This document shows positions 11,689 through 21,200 of a stretch of DNA of 64,000 nucleotides, in pieces. Positions within the stretch are counted from its first letter, which is position 1, and every line of letters begins with the position of its first letter. The position numbers were made by a program, and so were the translations under genes. This DNA comes from Candidatus Celerinatantimonas neptuna (GTDB lineage: Bacteria; Pseudomonadota; Gammaproteobacteria; Enterobacterales; Celerinatantimonadaceae), in contig OU461276.1 of NCBI GenBank assembly GCA_911810475.1, positions 4,031,501 through 4,095,500 of the forward strand, given 5' to 3'. The notes under the pieces were generated by a model. The model saw nothing but the letters and a program-made list of their open reading frames with translations, was not told where the DNA came from and searched no databases.

Positions 11689-12381
11689 TTATTTAATCCT
11701 GGTTGAAAAACGGTATCCTGAACCGCGAACAGTTTGGATTAGTTTATCATACCCATGCAATGCAATCGCCTTTCGAAGTCGACGAATATGAACATCGACG
11801 GTTCGATCTTCAACATAAACATTCGTACCCCATACATTATTGAGAAGTTGTTCCCGGCTATAAACCCGTTCAGGATGCGTCATAAAGAAATGAAGCAAAT
11901 TGAATTCAGTCGGTCCCATATCTAACGGAGCATTATTTGCCATAACCCGATGCGATACAGGATCCAGATGCAGTCCCTGAACTTCAATCACATCATCAAG
12001 CGCTGTAGGAGATACACGGCGAATCACAGCTTTAACTCGTGCCATTAATTCTTTAGGCGCAAAAGGCTTGGTTAAGTAATCATCAGCCCCTGACTCAAGT
12101 CCCTGAACCTTATCCTCTTCCTCACCCCGGGCCGTCAGCATAATCACCGGGATCTGCCTTGTAGCATCATTTCGTTTCATTGATTTTAATAACGAAATAC
12201 CACTACCTCCAGGCAACATCCAATCCAACAAGACCAATTCCGGATAGGGTTCTGCTAATAACTGTTGAGCCTGCTCAATATCCCCGGCTTCAAGTGGTTC
12301 ATAACCATTTTGTTCCAATACAAAACATAACATCTCACGGATAGGCGTTTCATCTTCAACAATTAGTATTTTCCTAGGCAT
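11689..12381 (-). CDS. phoB: Phosphate-regulon response regulator PhoB
   Basis: 230-residue OmpR-family transcription factor. The receiver domain has the acidic pair after KILIVEDE, the phosphorylated Asp in LLDWMLPG and the conserved Lys in LTKPF. The C-terminal winged helix includes [11 protein letters not shown] and [13 protein letters not shown]. It is first in the phoB-phoR operon and has a Pho box 47 bases upstream, consistent with the autoactivation known for PhoB. Confidence 0.98.
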   Translation of the reverse strand: MPRKILIVEDETPIREMLCFVLEQNGYEPLEAGDIEQAQQLLAEPYPELVLLDWMLPGGSGISLLKSMKRNDATRQIPVIMLTARGEEEDKVQGLESGADDYLTKPFAPKELMARVKAVIRRVSPTALDDVIEVQGLHLDPVSHRVMANNAPLDMGPTEFNLLHFFMTHPERVYSREQLLNNVWGTNVYVEDRTVDVHIRRLRKAIALHGYDKLIQTVRGSGYRFSTRIK

Positions 12382-12427
12382 TCCTGTACCCTGATTAAAA
12401 CAAGTTTGACAATTATGCTGAGTTTAT

Positions 12428-12446
12428 ATGATATTTTTATGACACA
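12428..12446 (-). promoter_or_regulatory. Pho box upstream of phoB
   Basis: Read on the minus strand, TGTGTCATAAAAATATCAT fits the consensus of two 7-base CTGTCAT repeats separated by 4 A/T bases (second repeat weaker). It lies 47-65 bases before the phoB start, a standard position for PhoB autoactivation. Confidence 0.75.
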
Positions 12447-13099
12447 ATCATACGAATTAGTCATCAATTATATTGACAAATTAACCATTTTACCCCATTT
12501 GCACCAAAATAGTGCGATCAGAATAAAAATTTAGTTTTAGAATCCACTCCACACAAACAACAAACGAACTCTTCATAAATACTTCAAAAAGCAGAATGTA
12601 ATATAAAGTTGACCCAATCAAACAATAGATAACTGCTTCATTTAGCAGCATTCTACCTTTATTTTACGTCTGTCAATAAAAGCCATTATCCATAAGAACA
12701 TTCACTACCCACATTGGCTATTCTAAATAAATTTTATATATGGCTATTATCCAGGCAAATATTATCACTAATATATAAATAATCTGAAAAAGATACTTTT
12801 TCAGATTAATAGATAAACTAAATCATCTAGGGAAATAACAATGTTTTAACAGGCACAATGCTCTGCATAGCCCAATATTTACAGTCTGATGGAATATGCG
12901 AGATGCAATGATGCTTCAACACATCACATACTGAGTGAACAGTAAAAACTTATACGAGACGATGGTTAAACACATAAGATTTATTCATGTTGGCATTGAT
13001 ACTGCAATACTCATACAACAATAGGAAAATCCCTGTTCAACTAAAGTACCCAATATGAGAACAGATCAAGATCAAACAGAAGCAACACTGGAGTATCGC
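12447..13099. other. Long AT-rich intergenic region between phoB and the glucosylglycerate genes
   Basis: About 650 bases with no convincing gene. It contains a palindrome at 12781-12807 (AATCTGAAAAAG, 3-base loop, CTTTTTCAGATT) that could act as a terminator or operator. Promoters for phoB (minus) and for the phosphatase-synthase pair (plus) must lie here. A low-confidence in-frame ATG at 13055 lacks a ribosome site. Confidence 0.5.
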
Positions 13100-14029
13100 A
13101 TGGCAAGTCCAAATAACGCCCTGTACCAGCAGACGACTAACAGAGTCCGTCTTTCTGCTCCATCCAAACATAAAACAAGTCTATTGGTTTTCAGTGATTT
13201 AGACGGAACGCTTCTCGACCATGATAACTATAGCTTTGAAGCAGCTAAACCAGCTCTTTTACAACTCTTCCGATATAATATTCCATTATTACTCAACACC
13301 AGCAAAACATTTTCGGAAACAGTTGAAATACAACATCAAATTGGAGGCTACCACCCCTTTGTCACCGAAAATGGAGCAGCAATTGCAATTCCTGAGAACT
13401 ATTTTTACAAGCTCCCCGAGCATGATGACATTATTGAATCAGCCTGTCGCAAGCGCTACTTCATTAAACATTTCGGTCACTCATATGCTTTTATTTGTGA
13501 CTACCTGTCAAAAATCAGAGCCTCAGGAAAATATACCTTTCGTGGATTTCACGATATGTCAACGCAAGAAGTCGCCAAGATCACAGGACTTTCACTAAGT
13601 CAGGCAAAATTAAGCCGACAGCGTCTGGCTTCTGAACCACTCATCTGGGAATCAGGTGATCTTGAAGCATTTCGTGAACAGCTTGAACTGAAAAATCTAA
13701 TCCTCATTCAGGGCGGACGATTCTGGCATGTAAAAAGTGCCAGTGATAAAGCCCAAGCCATGCACTGGTTAACCGACCTTTATCAGCAACAATACCCCAA
13801 TCAGCACTTTTTAACCGTTGCATTAGGCGATAGTCCGAACGATCTCACAATGCTGAATCAGGCGGATATTGCCATCGCAATCCGCTCCCATAACGGTCAT
13901 CACCGCCTGGCTCTAAATTCAAACCGTCCAAACCGTATCTATACGCAGCGTATTGGCCCGGCTGGTTGGCAGGCAGCGTTGTTACGTGTCATTGAGCACT
14001 ACCCACCCAAGGAGAGATATTATGGCTGA
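13100..14029 (+). CDS. HAD phosphatase of the mannosyl/glucosyl-3-phosphoglycerate phosphatase family
   Basis: 309 residues. HAD motif I is FSDLDGTLLD and the distal motif is GDSPNDLTML; the T-S-K-T block and VTENGAAI match the MpgP/YedP family, which removes phosphate from glucosyl- or mannosyl-3-phosphoglycerate. ATG 13100 follows GGAG by 7 bases and is preferred over ATG 13055. It overlaps the next gene (a GT81 synthase) by 8 bases, so the two enzymes are translationally coupled and almost surely act in sequence. I infer glucosyl-3-phosphoglycerate as substrate from that partner; mannosyl specificity cannot be excluded. Confidence 0.88.
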   Translation: MASPNNALYQQTTNRVRLSAPSKHKTSLLVFSDLDGTLLDHDNYSFEAAKPALLQLFRYNIPLLLNTSKTFSETVEIQHQIGGYHPFVTENGAAIAIPENYFYKLPEHDDIIESACRKRYFIKHFGHSYAFICDYLSKIRASGKYTFRGFHDMSTQEVAKITGLSLSQAKLSRQRLASEPLIWESGDLEAFREQLELKNLILIQGGRFWHVKSASDKAQAMHWLTDLYQQQYPNQHFLTVALGDSPNDLTMLNQADIAIAIRSHNGHHRLALNSNRPNRIYTQRIGPAGWQAALLRVIEHYPPKERYYG

Positions 14030-15233
14030 TTTCTATCAGAACGGTATTATAACTACATTACATAATCTGACCCGCCGCCCGATAGCACAGTTAGAACAAG
14101 AATTAGTCGGTTTCTCAAAAATCCGCCCGATGACACTGGTTCTCCCATCTCTTTTTTCCGAACTAAAGCGTCCGGCATTAAAACAGATCATCGATGAACT
14201 CCAGCATGTACCTTATCTGGCTGAAATTGTCATCGGTCTGGATAATGCCACCCGAGACGAATATTTATACGCACGCGAGTTCTTCAGCTCATTACCCCAG
14301 CGGGTCCGGATCCTCTGGAATGATGGTCCAAGATTGCGCGAATTAGATCAACATCTGGCCGCAGAACAACTTGCGCCTCAAGAAGCAGGTAAAGGACGAA
14401 ACGTCTGGTACTGCCTGGGATATGTATTGGCATCAGGTCAGGGGAAAGCCGTTGCCCTGCATGACTGTGATATTCTGACCTACTCACGCGATATGTTAGC
14501 CCGCTTGTTCTACCCTGTTGCCAACCCGCATTTCAACTACCAATTCTGTAAAGGTTACTATGCCCGCCATGCACAGGGGAAACTCAACGGCCGCGTCGCA
14601 AGGCTACTGGTCACACCATTAATTAAAGCATTGAAAAAAATTGAAGGTTATGATGACTACCTGGAATATTTAGATAGCTTTCGCTATTCACTGGCGGGTG
14701 AATTTTCAATGCAGACATCTGTTCTCAACGATCTTCGAATCCCGTTTGACTGGGGATTAGAAATCGGTGTTCTATCAGAAATTTATCGAAATTATTCGTC
14801 AAACCGAATCTGTCAGGTCGACATAGCCGATGTTTACGATCATAAACATCAGGATCTCAGTGTAGATAATTTCGACAATGGCTTAGCTAAAATGGCAACA
14901 GACATCAGTAAAGCCATTATGCGCAAACTGGCGACTCAAGGCCATGTATTCAACCCCGGTAAACTGCGAACACTCAGAGCAACCTACTATCGCATGGCAC
15001 TCGATTTTATCGACAATTACTACAGTGACGCTCTTATCAATGGTCTGACACTGGCCCGCCATTCTGAGGAAGAAGCTGTTGAACTATTTGCTCAATCTAT
15101 TATGCGAGCCGGTGATATCTTCTTAGATCGTCCTTCAGAAACGCCTTTCATTCCCAGCTGGAACCGGGTGACCAGTGCAATTCCTGATTTTCTGGAAAAA
15201 ATCTATGAAGCCGTTGAAGCAGATAACAGCTAA
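14022..15233 (+). CDS. gpgS: Glucosyl-3-phosphoglycerate synthase (GT81 family)
   Basis: 403-residue glycosyltransferase that joins glucose from UDP- or ADP-glucose to 3-phosphoglycerate, the first step of glucosylglycerate synthesis. The GT-A fold shows EIVIGLDNA, the GKGRNVWYCLGYVLA nucleotide site and a D-C-D metal motif in ALHDCDILTY; the acceptor block YYARHAQGKLNGRVARLL is also typical. ATG 14022 has AAGGAG 7 bases upstream. Length fits GpgS. Glucosylglycerate accumulates under salt or nitrogen stress in other bacteria, so osmoprotection is the likely role here. Confidence 0.85.
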   Translation: MADFYQNGIITTLHNLTRRPIAQLEQELVGFSKIRPMTLVLPSLFSELKRPALKQIIDELQHVPYLAEIVIGLDNATRDEYLYAREFFSSLPQRVRILWNDGPRLRELDQHLAAEQLAPQEAGKGRNVWYCLGYVLASGQGKAVALHDCDILTYSRDMLARLFYPVANPHFNYQFCKGYYARHAQGKLNGRVARLLVTPLIKALKKIEGYDDYLEYLDSFRYSLAGEFSMQTSVLNDLRIPFDWGLEIGVLSEIYRNYSSNRICQVDIADVYDHKHQDLSVDNFDNGLAKMATDISKAIMRKLATQGHVFNPGKLRTLRATYYRMALDFIDNYYSDALINGLTLARHSEEEAVELFAQSIMRAGDIFLDRPSETPFIPSWNRVTSAIPDFLEKIYEAVEADNS

Positions 15234-15253
15234 CCTCAATAGCCAAAAGACGC

Positions 15254-15285
15254 AGTGAAGTTTCCACAGACGAGGGAACTTCACT
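15254..15285. terminator. Bidirectional hairpin between convergent genes
   Basis: Inverted repeat AGTGAAGTT/AACTTCACT, extended by TCC/GGA on the inner side, spanning the gap between gpgS and the end of the convergent phosphorylase gene. Without a strong T-run its terminator role is tentative. Confidence 0.5.
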
Positions 15286-17005
15286 CAACGTCATCAGAAC
15301 AATGCTGCTTAATCAGCAACCACATAACCTGATAAGGCTCCATTGTCAGCTGACGCACATCAATCCACTCTTCACTGATTAAATCCCAAATTCGACCAGC
15401 CGGAAAATCGTAAACCTCTTCAGAAACAGACTGTGGATGCCGGGTCACATTATTTAATGCTAGAATACGCTGTAAACCATCACAACTCGTTCGCTCGATA
15501 ACAAATAAAGCATCATCATTCACAGACAGCACCCGAAATGCTGACTGAGGGTGAAAAGCCTCTTGCTGGCGACGCAATTGAATCAGCTGAATTAAACGAA
15601 AGAAAACCTGATGTTGGACACTGGATGGATTAGCTAATAACGATTCAAACTCACTCAGATTCCAGCGATGCCGGTTAATCGACCTTGTTCGTCCGGTATG
15701 TTCCACCAATTGTAAATCATTAGGGGTCGCCGTTAACGAATGAATATAAATGCCGGGGATCCCTGGCATCGCCAACATCATCAGCTGACAACACAGATAA
15801 CGACGATGCTGATACATATCAGGCCCACTCCGGGTTCCCTGAAGCATTTCAAATAACGAGATATTCAGCTCATAAGGACTTTTGGTTCCATCAGGGTTTG
15901 ATTTCATACTGACAAACCCACCATATTCACGGACACTCTTTAACAGATCATCCATTTCATGTACAGGAATAATATTCTCGACCGGACGAACCCCTATCCC
16001 ATCATGAGATGCGACAAAATTAAAATAACTACAACCAGCAGGAAGCGATTCCAACGTTCTGGCCCACTGATTTAGATAATTTCCATTACCGCGATTGAGC
16101 GCATGCACTAGCAAAGGAGGCAGTGCAAACTGATACACCAGATGAGCCTCATCCCTTTTGCCGAAATAGCTGATATTTTCATGATGAGGAACATTGGTTT
16201 CAGTAATTAAAATCAGATTTGGATCAATCGATTCCATAACTAAGCGAATCAACTTCACTAATGCATGAGTTTGCCGCAAATGAATACAAGAAGTGCCTAA
16301 CTCTTTCCAAACAAATGCTACCGCATCCAGACGGACATACCTTGCCCCGTGGCGAATATAAAAAAGCAGAATATCCAGATAAGCGAGCAAAACATCAGGG
16401 TTCTTAAAATTCACATCAATTTGATCATCACTAAAGGTTGCCCAGACATGCTTCACGCCCTCCCGGGTATAGACATCAACAATCAATGGTGATGTTCTGG
16501 GCCTTGTTACCTGCGAATAATCCAGAGAAGGATCGGCCTCAATAAAATACTCATGACCCGGACCATCACCATTAATAAAATCAATAAACCACAAACTCTG
16601 TCGAGAAATATGATTCATAACTAAATCAACCATCAACTCTTTATGAGAAGCCAGTCTGTCGACATCAGACCAATCTCCCAACTGATAACTCACCTGATAG
16701 TAATCAATCACTGAAAAACCATCATCAGAGCTAAATGGGAAAAAAGGCAGTAAATGCACCGCACTGATCGCTTTATCCAAATAACGATCCACAAAATTGC
16801 ATAATGTCTTCAACGGCGAATTCTGTTCGCTGACAATTGAATCACCATAGGTGATCAAAACCACATCCTGGTTGCTCCAATGTTGTGCACATCGATCCAG
16901 CTGGTATTTCGTTGATTCAATGCGCTCAACCAGTACATCAAGCAACGTATCATGACCATACAAAAAGGTTAATAACTCCGACATTTGTTGCCGCTGAACA
17001 ACCAT
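15281..17005 (-). CDS. GH13_18 phosphorylase, probably glucosylglycerate phosphorylase
   Basis: 574 residues. GH13 catalytic residues are visible: the nucleophile Asp in YVRLDAVAFVWKELGT, the acid/base Glu in LILITETNVPH and the third Asp in VASHDGIGVRP. This subfamily contains sucrose phosphorylase, sucrose-6-phosphate phosphorylase and glucosylglycerate phosphorylase (YcjM type). The length and VAFVWKELGT match the YcjM type better than the shorter (about 500 aa) bifidobacterial sucrose phosphorylases. It converges on gpgS, which supports phosphorolysis of glucosylglycerate to glucose-1-phosphate. ATG 17005 has GGAG at the right distance; a GTG at 17032 has none. Confidence 0.78.
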   Translation of the reverse strand: MVVQRQQMSELLTFLYGHDTLLDVLVERIESTKYQLDRCAQHWSNQDVVLITYGDSIVSEQNSPLKTLCNFVDRYLDKAISAVHLLPFFPFSSDDGFSVIDYYQVSYQLGDWSDVDRLASHKELMVDLVMNHISRQSLWFIDFINGDGPGHEYFIEADPSLDYSQVTRPRTSPLIVDVYTREGVKHVWATFSDDQIDVNFKNPDVLLAYLDILLFYIRHGARYVRLDAVAFVWKELGTSCIHLRQTHALVKLIRLVMESIDPNLILITETNVPHHENISYFGKRDEAHLVYQFALPPLLVHALNRGNGNYLNQWARTLESLPAGCSYFNFVASHDGIGVRPVENIIPVHEMDDLLKSVREYGGFVSMKSNPDGTKSPYELNISLFEMLQGTRSGPDMYQHRRYLCCQLMMLAMPGIPGIYIHSLTATPNDLQLVEHTGRTRSINRHRWNLSEFESLLANPSSVQHQVFFRLIQLIQLRRQQEAFHPQSAFRVLSVNDDALFVIERTSCDGLQRILALNNVTRHPQSVSEEVYDFPAGRIWDLISEEWIDVRQLTMEPYQVMWLLIKQHCSDDVE

Positions 17006-17202
17006 TTCAATCTCCGAGCCGATCTCTGTCACAAAAATCAGCGTATTCTGTAGGCCCTCACCTTAACAAGGCTTTCATTTTGATAAATAATAAATAACTG
17101 TTATAAAGCACGTGTTATGCCAAGTCATTTTTTGACTTTACGATACTTTTTTGTAGTGTTTACATTACCCGTTTTAGTTTAAGTCATGAAGAGATCGATT
17201 AA

Positions 17203-18048
17203 ATGAAAATAAAAAAATGCTTATTTCCAGTCGCCGGTTATGGGACACGTTTTTTACCTGCTACCAAATCAATGCCTAAAGAGATGCTCCCCGTCGTCAA
17301 TAAACCCATCGTGCAATATGGCGTTGAAGAAGCCGTTGAGGCCGGCCTGACTGATATGGCATTTATTACGGGCCGCGGTAAACGCGCCATTACCGATCAT
17401 TTCGATATCAGCTATGAATTAGAAAATGAAATTGCCGGTACGGCAAAAGAAGCCTATTTATCAGGCGTTCGTGATCTCATGGATAAAACGACCTGTACCT
17501 ATACCCGTCAAAAAAAGATGATGGGATTAGGTCACGCGATTCTCTGTGGCGAAACATTAATCGGGAATGACCCCTTCGCAGTTGTCCTTGCCGATGACTT
17601 ATGTCTGAACAATGGTGATGATGGCGTTCTAACCCAAATGGTCAAGCTTTATAATCAGTTCCGCTGTTCAATTATCGCCATTATGGAAGTTCCAAAAGAT
17701 CAGGTCGACAAATATGGTGTTATTGCTGGTGAACCGCTGCGTGATGATCTCTACCGTGTCACCGATATGATTGAAAAACCCCATGTTGATGAAGCACCAT
17801 CGAATTTAGCAGTGATCGGACGTTATATCTTAACCCCAGATATTTTTGACATTCTACGTCATACCGAACCGGGTAAAAACGGTGAAATCCAACTCACTGA
17901 TGCACTACTCAAACAAGCTCAAAACGGATGCGTCATGGCCTATAAATTCAAAGGGGAACGTTTCGATTGCGGTAGCGTAGAAGGTTTCGTTCAGGCAACA
18001 AACTTTTGCTTTGAAAATATCTACCTCAAAGAACACGGCAAAAAATAA
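17203..18048 (+). CDS. galU: UTP-glucose-1-phosphate uridylyltransferase
   Basis: 281 residues, normal for GalU, which makes UDP-glucose. The nucleotide-binding PVAGYGTRFLPATKSMPKEMLP block, GLGHAILC, the DD pair in VVLADDL and IEKP are present. It lies beside the glucosylglycerate locus: the phosphorylase would release glucose-1-phosphate, GalU would turn it into UDP-glucose, and GpgS would use that. The ribosome site is GAAGAG about 8 bases upstream. Confidence 0.96.
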   Translation: MKIKKCLFPVAGYGTRFLPATKSMPKEMLPVVNKPIVQYGVEEAVEAGLTDMAFITGRGKRAITDHFDISYELENEIAGTAKEAYLSGVRDLMDKTTCTYTRQKKMMGLGHAILCGETLIGNDPFAVVLADDLCLNNGDDGVLTQMVKLYNQFRCSIIAIMEVPKDQVDKYGVIAGEPLRDDLYRVTDMIEKPHVDEAPSNLAVIGRYILTPDIFDILRHTEPGKNGEIQLTDALLKQAQNGCVMAYKFKGERFDCGSVEGFVQATNFCFENIYLKEHGKK

Positions 18049-18051
18049 CAT

Positions 18052-18247
18052 CTAGGGCGTGTTGACGTTTAGCGATAGTTTTTGCAGCTTTTTTGCTGTT
18101 TATTTAGGCAAAGCAGGCCCTTTGCCGTATCGTTATTGACACAAATTAAGAACCTAACGATAGATCGAAAGCAAACACTACCCTTGGGTTCATCCAAAAC
18201 GCGTTTCATTTGAACAAAATTCAACCGCCAAACGTCAACACGCCTAG
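18052..18247. repeat. MITE-like element, family A, complete copy
   Basis: A 196-bp non-coding element with terminal inverted repeats CTAGGGCGTGTTGACGTTT (18052-18070) and AAACGTCAACACGCCTAG (18230-18247). CTAG at each outer edge suggests a 4-bp target duplication of the kind made by IS5-type transposases. Related pieces occur at 41258, 33111 and 864. It carries no transposase, so it would need one supplied in trans. Confidence 0.8.
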
Positions 18248-18288
18248 GCATAAGGCCAGAGAGATAAAGATACTCTCTGGCCTTATGC
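18248..18288 (-). terminator. Strong hairpin at the end of sbcC
   Basis: A perfect 16-bp stem (GCATAAGGCCAGAGAG/CTCTCTGGCCTTATGC) with a 9-base loop, directly after the sbcC stop. On the minus strand the expected T-run is missing because the family A element begins there. It is probably a terminator whose tail was displaced by the insertion. Confidence 0.65.
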
Positions 18289-18289
18289 C

Positions 18290-21200
18290 CTAGTCCACAA
18301 CCTCCAGGCAGCTACGACCACCACCTAAAGCATGTAACTGGATTTTTGCGCTGATTCGCTCAACCATCGCCTGAACATGAGAAATTGCCATCACCTGTCG
18401 GCCACTGGCCTGCAATTTATCCAAGCAACCTAACACCAAATCCAGACTATCCGGATCTAAAGACCCGAACCCTTCATCAATAAACAACGACTGGATCTGT
18501 AAGTTACGTGAAGAAACCGCCGATAGAGCCAGTGCTAAAGCCAATGACACTAAAAATGTTTCACCGCCCGATAAGCTTGCCAGAGCCCGTATTTCATCTC
18601 CCATATCCTGGTCAACCACTTGCAGAGCCAGAGCCTGTCCGGGAATTCGCTGCAAACGATAGCGCGGCGCCAAATCAGTTAACTGGTGATTCGCCTCATA
18701 CAGCAACTTATCTAACGTTAATTGCTGAGCAAATGTTCTGAATTTCGCACCATTTGCCGAACCAATTAACTGATTCAGTTGATCCCATGTTTCATATTCA
18801 ACCAACTGATGCTGATAGCGTTCGCGCAGCCGTTTATCCTGCTCAAAAGCCTGCTCGTTTTTATCCAACTGAGAGCGCAATTGATAAATCTGCTCACTAA
18901 TACACTGACTCAATTGCTCAAGTTCAGCAACCTGAGTCAGATCTAAAGCCTTCAACTGGTGCTCTAACTCATGTTGCTGTTCTTCAACCTGAGTAAGTTG
19001 CCACTGATGCGTTTGTTCACAGTGACGAAGTTGTTCTGTCAATTCAATCAACCGATTGTGATAATGACGCAACTGCAGCTCCATTTCATGGATCTTCTGA
19101 TGCTCTAACGATAGCAAGTGATTACACTCATCTTCTTGAACCTGATGAGCTTTAAGCAGCAATTCCCACGAAGTTCTCAGCGTCTGGAGTGATAGTCGAT
19201 GTTGTTCCAGCTCCTCACTCAATGTCTGACAACGCGTATCCAAAGCAATTTTGTCTTTTTCACAACGCTGACAAGCCTCTTTAGCCTGATCAAGCTGTCG
19301 CTGATAGCAAACCTCTAACTGGTGTGTTTTTTCCAGCCAGTTTGCAACCGACTGACCATCTAACAACGATTTGGCCTGTTGCTCCAGTTTCATCAGTTCA
19401 TCTTGCAGATACTGCTGCTTCATCACAATTTGTTGAAGATTTTCCCAGGCATGATCAATTTTTAACTGTTGCTGCTTGGATAATACAATCAGCTCCTGCT
19501 GCTGATTTTTAAGATCATTAGTCGCTTGTTCTTGCTGATGATATTGATGTGCCTGGTCAGAAAGAAGTTGCAGCAACACCGAAAGACCGTTTTGCCTGAC
19601 GACCGATTGCCAGTGAATATCACCCAATTGATGATCCAACTGCTCCTGCAACTGCGCTAAAGCCTCCTGAGTCATCAATCGTTGCTGCCAGAGCGATACC
19701 TCTTCATCCAACTGGCCTGTTTGCTGATTTAATAGCTCCAAATCATGCTGACTCTGAACCATTGCCTGCTTTATCTGTTGCAATTGACTGGCAAGCTCAT
19801 CACGATGCTGACGCAATTGATCCTGTTGTTGCCACTGCTGTTGTAATTGCTCGAGCTGCTGCTGTTGTCGCTCACCCTGCTGTCCCACAAACATCAACTG
19901 TTGTTCAAGATAATGCAATCTGTCCATATTGTCCGGCCACTGGAGAGATAAAGTCGATAATTGCTGCTCTAACAAAGCAACTTTTTCACCTGCTTGCTGA
20001 TATTGCTTCATAAAATAAGGTTGCTGGCGCTGATAACTTAACTGCTGAGCTTCCAGTTGATTGGCCTGTCCTTGCAAAAGATCGCGCCGGTGCTGCAACT
20101 GCTGCAAAATCGTGACAGCCGGAAGATCATCCTGATGCTCACGATACGGATGATGTTCGCTACCACACAACGGACATGCCTGACCATCACGTAACTGCAT
20201 GCGATAATCTGCTAAATCAATCACCTGGCGGGCTGCCTGATATTGAGATTCAACCTCTTGCAGGCGTTGGGATACATCATTCATTGCAATAGTACTTTGC
20301 TCAAGCTCGGCCTGAATCATATTTTGATGCGTTACAATTTCAGACTGTTCCGATACAGCCTGTTGCTGAGACTGAATCCATGCCATTGCTTGCTGTAACT
20401 GGTTATACTGTTGCTGAAGTTGCTCCAGAGCCACAATTTTACGCTGATATTGTTCACGCAAAAGTTCCCCATCGGCCAATGGGTCAGGCAATTCATTAAA
20501 ATTTTTTTCAAGCTCATTCTGATGCAGCTTAAGCCGTTGCTGTTCATATTGACGCTGTTCTATCTGTTTTTGGAGCTGAACACGTTTATGAGATAACTGT
20601 TGCTGATAATCCATCCCTTGCAATTGCTCAAAAAAACGATTTAATTGCTGCTCTATAGCCGGTAACTGGGTTCCCCAGCCTGCTTCATTGGCATGCTCTT
20701 TAAGCCAATGCTCTAAAACCGGGATCTGCTGCTCAAACTGTTGTTGGCGCAAACCAAACTCTTTATGTATTGATTGTTGTTTCTGGTGCTCCTGCTCCCG
20801 CACTTTAAGTTCGGGGATCAACTGCTCACTTTGTTCAGACAGGATCTGTTGCTGTTGCGCTATCCCCCGGGCTTTATCGACTTCCTCTTGCCGATCCCGA
20901 CATTGCTGCTGAAATTCACTCAGAATATGTGCCGCTTCATCTCTTGACTGTTCACTGGTTTTTAACTGCCCGGCGACATCTTGCTGTTTATAGTTCAGCT
21001 CAGATAACTGCTGGTTGGCTTGATCAATTGATTCTGTCAACCGCTTACGGGACTGCCAGTTTTCACGTAACGGTTCAATCTCAGATAAACGCGCCAGAAT
21101 CTGTTGTAACTCATCCATCTCATTTTGTTGCTGTTGGTGCGTTTGCAAGTGTTGCTCGGCCTGTCGGCGCGCTTCATTCAACCGGTCTAACTCAAGGATC

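Noticed and set aside
18052-18247. A 60-codon frame inside the repeat after galU
   Set aside because: It lies wholly inside the non-coding MITE-like element and has no ribosome site.
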